From Sympetrum striolatum (lineage: Eukaryota; Arthropoda; Insecta; Odonata; Libellulidae), in contig OX388349.1 in the NCBI GenBank assembly GCA_947579665.1, forward strand, positions 76,140,841 to 76,204,840: 64,000 nt of DNA, in the 5' to 3' direction. Every line of letters begins with the position of its first letter. The first letter of the stretch is position 1. The notes below the pieces were generated by a model, which worked only from the letters and a program-made list of their open reading frames with translations, ran no database searches and was not told where the DNA came from. The position numbers and the translations under genes are program-made. Positions 35,841-48,062 of this stretch are shown in pieces.

Positions 35841-36400
35841 CTTCTCCTGTAAAATGACGCGCTGGTTCGAGCTGTGCTGGGGTCTAAATCACCCCATGTT
35901 CGGTCGATATCCTTTCTTAGCCTCCCTCTATATCCAGACGCTCCAAGTCATCGCCCGTTTGGGTCAAGAGGCACTCTATAATGCCGGGATTCGACGTTGC
36001 CTCGAAAGGGAAGCGAGTTGATTGATGGGATGCAATATTTATCGGGACTTTAAGGTCTGAATGGTGTAAACAAAGCGTGGCTTTAACGGCCTTCCGAATT
36101 GGAGCGCCGCCACAGACGGGGACCGAAGTAAAAACCTTTCAAAAGGAGTCCATTTTGTCCCACATTTGCGGAACTTTTGTCTTAATCGGCCAAAAGAGCT
36201 AAAAAATCGAAATAAAAAGGACGCGAATACGGGTTCTGTGACCGATTTGCGGCTTCGAAGGCTAAAAGGTTGGGCTCTCGGGAAAGGCTCTGACATTTTC
36301 GGGGAGGTTTTGTCTGATCCGAGGGGGCGTTGTATTTTGCTCGGAAAATGACGAGAAGAGAGAGCGCTCTGTAGGCATCCATCTACAACTATGCCCTAAT
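35841..36400. other. GC-richer unique island
   Basis: This stretch is clearly richer in G+C and in complex words than its flanks, for example GGGATTCGACGTTGCCTCG and GGAGCGCCGCCACAGACGGG. Frames of about 60 to 85 codons are open on both strands and share no recognisable domain. A conserved non-coding or regulatory element is as likely as a coding exon. Confidence 0.3.
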
Positions 36401-38956
36401 ATTCATTTCCGTGTAATAGTGCTAACCCGTAGATTGTTCACTGCCCTAACGTCTCCGCTTTGCTTGATAACCACTCCCTTTAGAATAATTTTGTCTTTAT
36501 CTTTCCCTAGCAGCATATTCTAAAATCATCTTCACCCAGAGTATCCATCGCCGCTCAAACTTTTACCCACCGCTTTCTTCAGCCTCCCTTCAATCTCCTG
36601 TTTCCCTGCAACTTATTCAATCAAATCATTCCCTCCTTCATATTTCCAATGCAACATCGTTTGATTTCCTATCAAACAAAGTTGGTTTTTCTAGCCTTAA
36701 AAACACCCGTCAAGTTTCATAACTGCATATCCAAAATATTCGCCTTCGCTGACGACGAATATATTTATACATTTCCCCTCAAATCTTTATGAATATCTAT
36801 GGTTTCTTTTCATAAAAAGGGTTAACAACATATTTCTCTGCAAATGTCGGATGTCACGTTGGTCACAGATCCCTTAGCTCGAGCAGAGTTTTCATTTGCG
36901 CCTAAAAGAAAACGGAATTCAAAACATTACAACTATTGATCCAACATTCGCTTTTCCAAATTAAATGTGAATTAAAATGTAATCATTATAGCATAAGGTA
37001 ATTTTTTTTAAGGATGTACTTTAATGCAATATACATTTTATTTCGTTATTAATTAAATATCTTGGATTATATCAAAGAAGTTGTTTACTCCTAGCCGTAA
37101 TTGTTAGAGAAAAATTGGGGAAGAAATTCAGTGAGACCAAATAAGAAAAAAATAAAATTATATGTATCACATATTAAAAATGTAAGAGTACATCTAATCT
37201 AAAACTGGTTGATCTAATCCTGAAAACAATTGATGTAAATTTCGATGAACTATTGTAGAATACAATCGTAAATTCAACCAGCCTTCATTTGTTGAATTCA
37301 ATCGAAATATATTGTATTCGCCTCTTCGTGTATTGATGCTTAAATTAAAATTTATGAATAAAATTTACCTTTTATGCTTTTACCCAAATAAGCGAGATAT
37401 GTGCATGTGCATACAAAAAATTGTGCTTACCACGGATGGTAGTAAGTATGTTTGTGTGACGACATGAAAGTTTTCTTTAATTTTTATTATTTAGTGACTA
37501 TTTACGAATCATTGTATTCCCTTGCTTTGCGGAATAGTGCTTTAAACATTTAATTCTGTGGAATTAATAAAAAACTCTGATATTTTTATCCCGAGTTACT
37601 TAAATTTTCATGAAACAGAAAAAGTATGAGAAAAATCACGTATTAGAGGCTTAAGTTACGTTGTGTTTTCACAGTTGCTATGTTGCGTGTTCCTATTTTT
37701 CTTGGAGGCTTAATCAGATTTTATCCCGAGGAAAATATAATTCTTTCCTGAAATATCTCGTGATTTATTTGCACTCATCTTAACCTATTCACACAATCAC
37801 GGCTCACAAACTCCGATCCTTCATAAATATCTTTTGAGATGAAAACGTAACTGGGAACATGTGCAGCAATCGTCCGTTTGCATCCTTTAAAGGAGCAGAA
37901 GTGGATTTTCCGTGGGATTTATTCTCCCGTGGTAAGAATGAAACATATCGCGGATTTACTAACGTAGGAAACTCTGCCATTAGCGAAGTTCTCTTCTAAT
38001 TTCACCGTCGGCGAACCCCAAACAGCTTTTCCGCTTCAAAGAGTTTTAATCCCGACGGTGGCGTGTGATTGATCGATCCGTGGCGTTTTAACGTCGTCTT
38101 CAGCTCTCGGACAATGAGCTGGAAATTTGAATGATGGGAAATCCATAGGGCCACTTTCCTCCATGGGATCATATTTGGATAAGTCTCCTTGAAGCCACGT
38201 ATGAGGGGTATACTGAACGCCGTAAAAATATGCAGTTATATAAAATGGCAAATACAGGTGTGCGCTTATTACAATGAACGTATGCTAAGAACAATCTTGA
38301 TCTATTGAAGGTACACTGCGATTCGCTTTAAAATTTTCGTGGCTCTATCTGAAACTTCTGGGTTAGATGAAATGAGAGATAAGCCAGTCTCAATCTAACT
38401 TATTAAGATGAAAACTGACTAAAAGATATGTTTATTGGTATCGAAACTTATATAAGAATGTCGTGAGTAAACCATTAATTGGTATGTTTTATATAAATTA
38501 AGGATAAAAGCGTAGATTATGCTTTTTTAGTGATAGAATGCTATTTTGGAATGGATCCTCAATACTTGCAAGGGGAACACCAGGTCAGTGATGCATTCTT
38601 TTGGAAATAATCGAGAATTCGTGGCCATCGAACCTATGATGGATCACCTTTTCCAGAGATTTCCTGTTGGGAGATATGACAATGCTGAATCAGTGACGCC
38701 CATGGTTTCGAGAAGATGTCATGATCTACGTTGTAGTGCACCTGTATGATAAGACTGCGTAAATCAGATTTTCAGTTGCCAATTATGTATAAACAGGGGC
38801 CTAGTGACACCAAGTTTTGAGCTCGTTTCTATTATTTTTGGGTATGAAACTTACCCTGAAAATATGAGGCAAGCAAGTGTTACAAGCTCACTTGGTTTTT
38901 CACTTGTCAGTCGTAACAATACAAATACCTAGATGCTTTCAATCCCTTCGCTATTG
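36401..38956. other. Unique non-coding DNA with a balanced patch near 38,000
   Basis: Mostly AT-rich. Positions about 37,860-38,240 are more GC-balanced (TTTCACCGTCGGCGAACCCC). A 67-codon frame opens at 38,546 but has no recognisable features. No element ends noted. Confidence 0.45.
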
Positions 38957-39841
38957 TTAATAATAATAATAATGTTTATTTTGATCCACGGATATATAGA
39001 AGCATGTGTGAGCAATTCACTGAATCTGTATTAATTTCAATTACACCATAAAATGTGGATTCTCTAGCCATACATCGTGGAAAGATATTAAGATGACAAA
39101 CAACACACTTAGTAATATCCGCAAATAAAACATTAATACACAGCGCATTAAAGTTTTATTTTGGGATATTACTAAGTTTTTTGTTTGTCAATATTACAAT
39201 TACAACATAATTACACCATTTCATGCCACTCTTAAAACAATTTCACAATAATCATCTATTACATATATACGCTACAATATATTAAATTTTATTACTATTA
39301 GAATACAAATACATTATACTCCTTCCAGTCGTGCATTTCATATCATTAAGATGATGTATCTAACTTAACACTTCTATAATTTATAAACTCATCCACACTA
39401 TAATATATTTTTGTGAGTAGATATTTCTGCAGTTCTTACAAAATTGTATTTCAGTGCTATTTTTAAAAGCTTCAGGCAGGTTGTTATAAATTTTTAAAGC
39501 CATCACTCTAAAGCTTCTGCCAGTTCCACTACAAGTTTATATGATGGTATAGTAGTCCTTCCTTTATCGTCCTCTTAGACTTCGAAATCGGCGATTCACT
39601 AGGTATCAGGCTAGTTAGAGATTGTAATTGATTTGAAAAGGTTGCAGTTTTTAGCTTGTTGTAATTCTTTGTATATGAGAAGAAAAGAACGCCGATGATT
39701 GAAACTCAATTTTACTAAATGAAGAAATGCAGTACTAGATCCAACTTTTCCCCTACAAAAATTTATATTGCAGTGCTCTTGCATTGATTTTGGTGTATTA
39801 ATATACATAGTGGCTTTGTCAGGATCATTCTGAGAATACAA
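38957..39841 (-). pseudogene. 3' end of a LINE retrotransposon, decayed
   Basis: Read on the minus strand, the segment ends in an (ATT)n tail (38,957-38,973), preceded by a 3' UTR. Upstream of that, two frames together give a LINE-like carboxy terminus: SFRVMALKIYNNLPEAFKN (about 39,515-39,459), then after a one-base frameshift LQKYLLTKIYYSVDEF and a stop near 39,346. This NLP...KF...L...YYSVDEF ending is characteristic of arthropod non-LTR elements of the jockey/CR1 type. Further upstream, frames are broken (one is open for 39,611-39,841). The copy is dead and is itself interrupted by a small inverted-repeat element. Confidence 0.65.
39094..39190. mobile_element. 97-bp palindromic MITE-like insertion in the LINE 3' UTR
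   Basis: TGACAAACAACACACTTAGT at 39,094 is mirrored by ACTAAGTTTTTTGTTTGTCA ending at 39,190, with ATATCC/GGATAT and AATAAAA/TTTTATT continuing the pairing inward. An ATATTA hexamer lies just outside each end. It has no coding capacity. Confidence 0.7.
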
Positions 39842-40069
39842 TCTTATTAATCTCGAAGCAAGATTGCGATATCTCCCATAAAATTATGTTTACAAAAATC
39901 ATGCTGAAATCGATTCTTTACCACAGTCTGACAAACTGAGAAATCCCTGTACACTTACCGAAACGGAGGTCAATTTGGGACAAAACAAGCTTATGGAAGG
40001 AATGAACAAACATATATAAACAGGTTTTTAGTAAATATCAGCAGTAATTTCGTATTTCACGTACGAAGA
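39842..40069. other. Unique AT-rich DNA
   Basis: Possibly further decayed LINE sequence; nothing recognisable. Confidence 0.4.
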
Positions 40070-40309
40070 ATGGGACTTCATTTAGGGAGAGAACCCGTTA
40101 TTACGAGTCTGAAGGAGTACCCCTCCCTCGGTTTACTCTATTCCTTCTTCCCATTGGCTTATTTTGTTGGACGTGGTCGTGATGAAGTTGATTCGGTAAA
40201 CATGTCTCCGCTTCTTCCATCGATCTATCTTCGATCAATTCGGATATTATGCAACGAAAGGAAATGCTTCTTTTATTTCCTTCCGAAGAGAGATGCAGCG
40301 CACGCTTAA
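40070..40309 (+). CDS. Hypothetical 79-residue frame, doubtful
   Basis: An ATG frame (MGLHLGREPVITSLKEYPSL at its start) ends at TAA 40,307. It has a hydrophobic stretch around residues 20-34 (GLLYSFFPLAYFVG) and a basic end. The local sequence is more GC-balanced than its flanks. No family is recognised. There is no supporting promoter, splice pattern or neighbour, so it may be noise. Confidence 0.15.
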   Translation: MGLHLGREPVITSLKEYPSLGLLYSFFPLAYFVGRGRDEVDSVNMSPLLPSIYLRSIRILCNERKCFFYFLPKRDAAHA

Positions 40310-41390
40310 AATATCCGGAATTTCAGAGTTGAGAGGCGCTGTATGTTTATCTACGATAAGCCAGGAAAGCTCTCATCTGAGAGGAAACACGATTTTGAAA
40401 GATTTGAACATATTCCTTTTGTTTACTATTCAGGATTCCCATTTGAAAATATCCGAATCAATGAGTGTTTTTTCCTTTTAGGTAACTCACTAAAAGCATG
40501 TCGTACATCATTCTGCTTCATGAGTAATTCAGTTGTACGTAGAGAGTGCAATTTGTGAGGACCTGAAGATTCAGACTTTTTTGCTTCCATCACATCACTT
40601 CCGAAATAAAGTATCTTAGTTATTTTAATTCCCAGCATCGAGAGATCATTGGCGATACGCAAGAATGCTTTTAGAATCATTTTGTTAGAATACATAATTT
40701 GAATACAAGTTAACGCAAGTGTAATTTTGAATTTAATTTCCTAACATTTTAGAGCACTTTGATTATATGCTTTGTAAAGCATGTAAGATGAGTTGGAATC
40801 TTTATGACGTATACATGTTTGATGTTTTTCTCCATACTTGGTGAAACGCACAATTTGGGAGTTATCCAGGTGTCATTTTTTCGTATTTTGGGTTTAGCTG
40901 TATTTTAGTTTATCGAGAAATCATAACGATATTATTTCGAGATTTCATTTGATGCTTAAAGTTTTCTGTGCCATTGATACAATTGTATTTAAACTAAGAA
41001 AGGAATTTAAATTAACGTGCAAATAGGGAAGTGCGAACTCCAGTTAGGTTAACGACAAGGAAGTCGTCCACATCGCTGTTAGTACGTAACTCTTGGAAAT
41101 TCAATACTTTTCAATACAAAAGTAAAGAGAACCCGCTGAATGGAAATAAATAACGTGTTTTCATCCTTATCGGGTCTACAATTCTAAGTGTATATCCGTG
41201 AACTATCATTTATTTCCTCTGACGATGCATTCTATACGACGTCGATCTACATTCATATCTTTAAAAAGATTTTCCATTTACGTAATGTTATCGAGAGAAA
41301 TTAATAGGAAAGCGCTATACCTTTGAGCAAAAGATGGGCTTCATTTCGCGATGTCGCTTTCTTATCATAACGGAAAGGAACGGCTTTTCG
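40310..41390. other. Unique non-coding DNA
   Basis: Short open frames overlap on both strands near 40,293-40,695, none with recognisable features. The rest is AT-rich. Confidence 0.45.
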
Positions 41391-41740
41391 AGACGGAAAT
41401 TTAAGAGGGTTCCGCTTTAATCGTAAAGGGAAAAATAAACCGTAGCATTTTCAGAAAAAAGCAGAAAAATCGGAAAAAAGAGGAAGAGACTGATATCGAT
41501 TCATGGCAATATCCATAAACAAGAAAAAAATGAATGATGAAGAAGCGTAGGTGGCGATGGGACACGAATAAAGACCCGAAAGGGATGCTGGGAATTAATG
41601 AAAAGCGAGGGAAATGCAAAGGGAAAGAGAGTTGAAGTGCAAGACAAGGACGGAGGGCATTTGGAATAAAGGAGATAGGTTGGAAGGGATGAAGTAGTTT
41701 GAGGTTGAGGAAGGACGAAACCATAATTAGAGTGATCGAA
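41391..41740. other. Purine-rich, strand-asymmetric island
   Basis: The + strand is dominated by A and G (AGAAAAATCGGAAAAAAGAGG, then AAAGCGAGGGAAATGCAAAG). Similar purine-rich islands occur at 45,290-45,570 and 51,470-51,730. The minus-strand 107-codon frame is a Phe/Leu/Ser-rich reflection of this composition. Confidence 0.5.
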
Positions 41741-42589
41741 GGTTTTCTTAAAAGGTAGAACCGAATTTCGACGAAGCAGGTGAATGTAGGAACATTACAT
41801 CCGCAAATATTCTCATTTTATCACTTTGAATTAATTGTTGTATAATATATGACGACGGGTTGCATAAAATTCTTTTGTTTAAATTTAGACAAAATAAATA
41901 AGTTTTATTACTAATTATTATTATTAATAGAGAAAGAATCTTCTATTACATGACTTAGCGAAGGTTTCAATGTTGAGGAGAAATTATTAAGGTAGGAACC
42001 CACGTTAAATGTAAATTTCATACCAAATAAAATAAAATGTCGGTGGATAAATCAAATACATACATATATTAAGAGTAACGGGAATCCTGGACCATAGATT
42101 ATTCCGATTTAATTTCGGAAAAAAATTAATCGGTTTCTCCCATCCATTAACAAGAATCGTATATCTTTTTCCCCAATCTCAGAATAGCTTCTGAAACTCC
42201 CCTTCCATAGTATGTTATTGCTTTTAGAGGTTATTTTATAAATATTTATTTGCCAATTTTTTGTCTTATTACCACAGAATCCCTATTTATATTATTATTT
42301 ATTAAAAACTGAAATTTTTATTCTGCTCCAGGTGGCTATCGTTTACATATAACCGCATATTTATCGCTTTTGAGTCATTTTATAAGTTATTATTCCTATT
42401 AAATCAGTTTTTGTTTTATCTCTCAATGGCGGAGTCGGTACATGGTACCAACTCCAATACCCTTCTGAGCGACCGCGCTATTGTGCTTAATTGCGATTTT
42501 GAATGTGTAAATGTTGAATTTGTTATAGAGGAAGGGGGGATATTATTGAATCGGTATGAAATTTAACTAGCAAATTATGTGGAATTTGG
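41741..42589. other. Unique AT-rich DNA
   Basis: No gene or clear repeat. GAGTCGGTACATGGTACCAACTC-type dyad near 42,430-42,455 is short. Confidence 0.45.
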
Positions 42590-43040
42590 CCGACGTACTT
42601 GTGCGGGGCTACGCAATTAAATCGTAATTATCTTCTTTCCTCATCATCGTCCTGGATTCGATATATTATCCCCGGATTCCTTTGAATGCAACAGTTAGAG
42701 GACTGCTATCTGTTTTAATTAATTGCAGGGACGATTAACGGTTTCCAAGGTAAACTTTCAGAATTAAATGAAAGGCATGGATTGTAAATTAATTAAAATA
42801 CCGAGGTTCGAGTACCTCTTCCTATTATCTTATCCTAATATCAACATTGAACTCTAAATCGGATTTATAATTACCACATTTAACCAGTGTGCCTAACAAT
42901 GGATCATTCCACTAAAATTGATAGAAAAGCTCTTAATATCTTCTAATTAAAGCAGCTTTGAATACCGGTACTTTATTAGGGCTGCTTGATGTTATTTCAC
43001 AGTGGTATATTGACATTAATCCAATTTAATTGGTAATTAT
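42590..43040. promoter_or_regulatory. Cluster of TAAT homeodomain-type sites, candidate enhancer
   Basis: Within about 450 bases occur CAATTAAATCGTAATTATC, TTTTAATTAATTGCAGGG, AAATTAATTAAAATACC, TCTAATTAAAGCAGC and TTTAATTGGTAATTATG, separated by better-mixed sequence. Dense TAATTA cores are typical of homeodomain-bound enhancers, but AT-rich background makes chance matches common. Inference only. Confidence 0.25.
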
Positions 43041-43371
43041 GAAATGATAAGTGCTCGGAGTGTTAGATGAAAACCAGCAATCTCATATTTTTTCGCTAGT
43101 AGTTAAAAAGTCGGAAATTTGACCTCACTCTCTGGGATGTTGGTCGTTAAAGGTAAAGGCATTAACACCTAAATGTTGTATTAGAGATATCGTTTGACTC
43201 GTTTCAGGAATTTGGCAAATTATTGTGATAAAGTTAACAAAACACTGATTAAATTTATTGGTGCCGTTATTTGTTGATTTATAAATGTGCGTTGACTTGG
43301 GATCATAATGTACGAGTGTTTATTTTGCGTCTTGTGTATGCTCAGAAGATTATGAGTAGCCTATTTGCCAA

Positions 43372-43614
43372 ATGTGGATTTACCATCGACAATTGGAACG
43401 TTCCTCAAATATTTATCATCTGAGATCGAATTGCAGCATCTCAAGAAACCATAGTACACAGAATAGTGACGTAAGTGAGGCATTCCGGGGAAGGAGGGAG
43501 TTGATTCGAGCAAACTGCGGATATTATGGAAGGGGATTCGGATCTTCGGTTAAAAACATCCGCTTCAAGCATGTATTAAAGATTGAGCAAAGATGTTTAT
43601 TATCGAAAAATTAA
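43372..43614 (+). CDS. Hypothetical 80-residue frame, doubtful
   Basis: An ATG frame starting MWIYHRQLERSSNIYHLRSN runs to TAA at 43,612. At about codon 33 it contains GAC|GTAAGT, a full-strength splice-donor match, so it could be a short exon ending there rather than an 80-residue protein. It is basic and has no membrane or signal segment. No family is recognised. Confidence 0.15.
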   Translation: MWIYHRQLERSSNIYHLRSNCSISRNHSTQNSDVSEAFRGRRELIRANCGYYGRGFGSSVKNIRFKHVLKIEQRCLLSKN

Positions 43615-44741
43615 TACATTTATCAGGAAATAAGAAACATATTCATGGACATTGTGATGTAAAAAGAGAAAAACTTAAATAATATGTAAGTTGATGCATT
43701 TACTATATATACATCCGCTCCCGATTCTTCCCAAGTAAAAAGCTTAAAATTATATTTTAAACACACATATGGTAACATTAGATGTTAAAAGTTTTCTATT
43801 TCCTCAAAAAAGAGTCATAATCTCGCAGTCACTTCATGTAAAGACACTCGAGGGAAAAAGGTAACTCGCGAAAGAAGATCGTTTTTGCATTGACTTTATG
43901 ATAGGAAGGTGATTTTACTTCTATTTATCATATTTATGTAAATTTATATTTGAAATGGGATAATTATTTAAATCTATCAAAAGGTTTTTAAACAATATGG
44001 TGGAGATATTTTCCAAATTTTGTAAGTTGGAATGGAAAAAATATAAATAATTCTATTTTAATTCACACTTTTTAATTTCTTCAAGCTATAATTTCTATAG
44101 GAAGACATGATTTTATTGAATGTCGTAAATTGAAAATGCCTATTTTCCATACAATTTAATTTTGTATCGATTGATTTATATTGATGAAAAATTAAATATT
44201 TTGGATGAAAAAGAGACGCTTGTGCGGTAATAAATATAACGTTTCGGTGCCTAGGTATTACCGTAGAAAAATATTAAATAGGCAATCCATATTGATAACG
44301 TAACTTTAAGGGCAAACAATATCCTAGCTTAGTCAGCATAAACCTTGTCCGTACTTCCGCACACACCCTTTAACTCAAATTTCTAACCAAAGAAGGGCCT
44401 GATTTTCCTCGAAAATAACCTAATTTCATACAAAACGCTAAAAGATTTACGCTTATAAACTTATTTTTACCCGGAAGGTAAAAGAAGATTTCACCTTGTG
44501 GGAACAACTAGATCAATGGAAATTGAGAATTGTGCTTATAGGCAAACATCGAGTACCTTTCAATAAATATTACACGATGTTGGTATATCTGGTTCGATAG
44601 GAAAACATTTTTTCTTTAAATTGCGGAACTCATTTGAAATCCTGCCTGATTGGAGATGACGTATGTGATCGAATTCAATAGAGACGGGAAGGGGTAAGGA
44701 AGCTAGAGCGGAGGCACTTATGTCTCTGAGATATTCAGGCT
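43615..44741. other. Unique AT-rich DNA
   Basis: No supported feature. Confidence 0.5.
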
Positions 44742-44750
44742 CTAAAGAAG

Positions 44751-45130
44751 CGGTGAATTGGCCCGGGGGGAATTTGTACACGGGGAATTCGTCCGCGGGG
44801 AAATGATCTCCCGACGGATTGGTACGCGGGGAATGGATCCCCCGTGCTGGTGTTATTCAGTCTTAGGTTAATAACTACTCTTATTCAGTCTTATGTTAAT
44901 CTACACGCCCTGGTTATTGGCTAATGTTATAAATAAATTAACCTGGGGGGTTGGGTGAAGTGGGGTTGGTTTGGGTTGGTTTGGTAGTACAGCATCAGCG
45001 CGGGGGTTCAATTCCCCGCGTACTAATCTGTCGGGAGATCAATTCCCCGCGGATGAATTCCCCGCGTGCGAATTCCCCGCGTACGAATTCCCCGCGTACG
45101 AATTCCCCGCGTACGAATTCACCGGGCGCC
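44751..45130. mobile_element. Foldback element FB-a, 380 bp, 9-bp target-site duplication
   Basis: CTAAAGAAG occurs directly before (44,742-44,750) and after (45,131-45,139) the element. The left arm starts CGGTGAATTGGCCCGGGGGG and the right arm ends GAATTCACCGGGCGCC, its inverted counterpart. Both arms are GC-rich and built from GAATTCCCCGCG-type words; the middle (44,850-44,990) is AT-rich. The nine-base duplication and sub-repeat arms recall Drosophila FB elements and the MULE superfamily. No transposase is encoded. The second copy is at 52,703-53,021. Confidence 0.85.
45055..45119 (+). repeat. 15-bp sub-repeat array in the right arm of FB-a
   Basis: GAATTCCCCGCGTGC is followed by three copies of GAATTCCCCGCGTAC and then GAATTCACCGGGCGCC. 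The left arm and the other copy carry fewer, so the number of units varies between arms. Confidence 0.9.
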
Positions 45131-45259
45131 CTAAAGAAGGTGAATTCATAGAAATAGATTATCACAAAATGTAGCTCCGATTCAAATTTGAAATTAAAGA
45201 GAAACTAATTAGGCATATAAATAAAACTAGCTAGAAACACGTCAAATGCCCGAAGAAGG

Positions 45260-45600
45260 ATAATAATGTTGGAGATATTCAACGAGTTACTCGGTGAATG
45301 TGGGAGGACTGAAGAATGAAAGGGAATGATGAAAAGGATTGAAACGAAGGAGTTGAGGGGGCAACGAGAAAGCGATGAATAGGATGAGACAAAGGTAGTG
45401 ATGAGAAGAGAGATGATCGTTAGGAGAGGAAAAGAAGGAAGAGAATCGTAGTGCGAATCTTAAATTTGCCTCTGGCATCGTGGGAAGGCACGGGGGCGGA
45501 AGTGACGTCATTTCGGAGTGACCGCGCTGGAAAGAGGCAGATCTAATTAGGGAAGGACAGGAACAGGAAATGTGTCGGAGTGAAAAGGGCAGTGGTGATC
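45260..45600. other. Purine-rich island
   Basis: A/G-rich on + with GAAGGAGTTGAGGGGGCAAC and AGGAGAGGAAAAGAAGG. The complementary strand is open for 74 codons, explained by composition. Similar in character to 41,391-41,740 and 51,470-51,730. Confidence 0.5.
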
Positions 45601-47400
45601 GCTTGAGAATTGCAACTAACTGGTTTTATGAAAATTATGAGCGAGATTACTTTTGCTGTTGTCACCGAAAATAATATTACAATGAACAAACATATCAAAT
45701 TATAGAACGGATGTTCCGTCACTAAGAAGATTCTATGCGATTGAGATGCCTTTGCTTTTCACCAGAGTTCATTATTTGAAATTACAATTCATTCAAAACA
45801 GTATATGCATGTCCTGCCTAAGACTACGAGAAGTTGAAACAGTCCACAGTAAAAAAAATTGCGAAATTTCATCTTAGTTATTTCTACCATTATTACTATA
45901 TATCCATCAATGAAGAATAATCCTTACAATATCTTTTCTTACGGAAGCAACCTTACTATCAATGTGTCTCTTATTCCAGGACTAACTTAAAATCCAAATA
46001 TATTATAATTATTGCCATAGCGAAAGACGAAATTTTCCAAAATAATTCCAATAATTACAATTTAAATACAATAAATATTATGTTTGAAATAATGAAAATA
46101 TTTGGTTACAATTCATCTTCCATGCTATCAAAGAAAGCGATGGGTATCTATCTATTCTTATCATCTGTTAATTATGCTGAAACATTTTGTAAAGGATTCC
46201 AAAAAAGAACTCAATTTCTAGAATATGTTTTGTGAAAGAGATGGATCGATTTGGGCTCCCCGTGGATGACCATTGATTTAAAACATTATCTTCTAATATA
46301 AAATTATTCCTAGATGCAAATAGACATCAGAATTATGTCTAGGCTGTTAAAATGCATTAAAATTAGTGGTAATGAGATAATAAAATTCTAATATAGAGAT
46401 TGATCAACTTTCAAGCATAGGAAAATGTAAAATTTCAGTTGACAAGGATTGTAAAATTATTAAACGGCATATGTCGTTTTTTATTGATTCAATCACGAAC
46501 AAATAGACAAAAAAAGTCATCACGTCGGGTCCTTTCCAATTTGCTTCATTATGTAGTTTCTTACACGTTATGAAGCATGTTTTTGTTTTGCGACTCATAA
46601 ATGTAAATAAACCTTGTCTTCACTAACAAAATAATAAATGAGTTCATCATTCCATGCTTTTTCAATACCATTCATTTATGAAATAATAAATAACGAGCTA
46701 CATTCATTTTTTGCGCAATGCCGCAAATCATCAAATTTTCCACTAAAAAATAACAACTTACAAAATTCAATTGAATTTTTTATTTTTTAGGAGATTAACT
46801 GGGTTGGTTTAAGCGGTTTAGATGTCGTAAAATCATTAAATAATCGATGTAATCGTTTACTTTCATAATTTAATCCTGGCTAATTATTTGCTCGTTTCAA
46901 AAAATCGCTATTAAATAATTGCTTTTGAACATATTCACTTTTAGATAAATTCCATTGCAATTATCAGTTTTCTCAGAAGTTTACTATTTTCTAAGTTCTT
47001 GATAACGTGTTTCCTTTATCGATAAAATTCGAGAAGACCAAATAGTTAAGTTATCACAGACCTGGTTTAGAAAACGTAATATTATAAAAAAAAACAAGCT
47101 CATCAATTTCTCGTATGAAAATATGTATATTAATTAATTATTTTTTTCATCATAGCTAACCATTTATTGTTGAAGAACCTAATTTATTTTTTTGGCAGAA
47201 TTTGGGAGGGCCAAGTACATACAAATATATTAATTGCTTCAGATTCTTAAATGGTTTACTACTCAAAAGTCATTCAATTACAGGATTTTCTTCTATGAGA
47301 AGATGTAGATCAATTAATTTACTGTTCCTGTACATAGCTATTAAGTTTTTAAAGTGAGAAGGGGAGGGGGATGACAGAGTCATAAACTAATAGCTTGGAC
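45601..47400. other. Unique AT-rich DNA
   Basis: No gene, RNA or repeat supported. Confidence 0.5.
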
Positions 47401-47404
47401 TAAT

Positions 47405-47500
47405 TGCTCATGCTCATAACCCTAAATAGGCTCATAACCCCAATCATGCCAGTAACCAATCATTCTCATAACCGATTCTCAGAACCCCGAAAACATACTA
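47405..47500 (+). repeat. Degenerate minisatellite of GCTCATAACCC words
   Basis: GCTCATAACCCTAAATAG, GCTCATAACCCCAATCATG, CCAGTAACCAATCAT, TCTCATAACCGATTCTCAG and AACCCC follow one another with a spacing of about 18 to 22 bases. Confidence 0.6.
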
Positions 47501-47990
47501 CTAACGTTCTTATTACCAAATTGCACCAATTATAATAACAGTATTCAACAAAATTCACCGTTCCGGTCTCTAATTTGTGGTGGCTCTTTATTATGAACAA
47601 ACATAAGTTCTACCCGATGATGACGCTACGCGTTAAAAATCTAGGTCGTTGTATGAAATCCTATATTAACTTATACAAGTTGTTTATAATTCCCTTCAGC
47701 AGCAGTATTCAAATTTTAAAAATGTAGTGCGTGAAAAAACTTTCTGAAACCACAAAGACCGATGCAAAATTTCGAAAAAACCAATATAAATGGCGAAATG
47801 TATATTTGTACATCACTAACAATAATCTCACGGTTGATGTTGAGTTTTCTCAATTGATGGAGAAGAACTTTACGATAAAGGCAAAGCCTCTTATCAAACA
47901 AAATCAGTCTCGGTTTAGTCTTCAAGAACGAATTATGGTAAAATGAATAATGCGTCTCTCTGTTTACTTCTCATCCTTAAATCGTCTTTG
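47501..47990. other. Unique DNA with an unsupported 71-codon frame
   Basis: A frame at 47,731-47,946 starts at GTG and is Lys/Asn-rich; no family is recognised. Confidence 0.4.
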
Positions 47991-47996
47991 AAATGA

Positions 47997-48062
47997 GATC
48001 GAGTCAAAGTTACAGCATCTGTCCTTTAAGTGGAGGACCAGACTTCGATTCCCAACCCTGCA
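47997..48062 (+). repeat. tRNA-related SINE fragment
   Basis: GAGTCAAAGTTACAGCATC forms a weak D-arm, CTGTCCTTTAAGTGGAGGAC an anticodon-arm-like segment, and ACTTCGATTCCC (48,041-48,052) is a box B. The match is to tRNA layout rather than to a functional tRNA. Confidence 0.5.

Noticed and set aside
44951..45174. Repetitive Asn-Ser-Pro-Arg frame.
   Set aside because: It is a translation of the 15-bp sub-repeats in the foldback arm.
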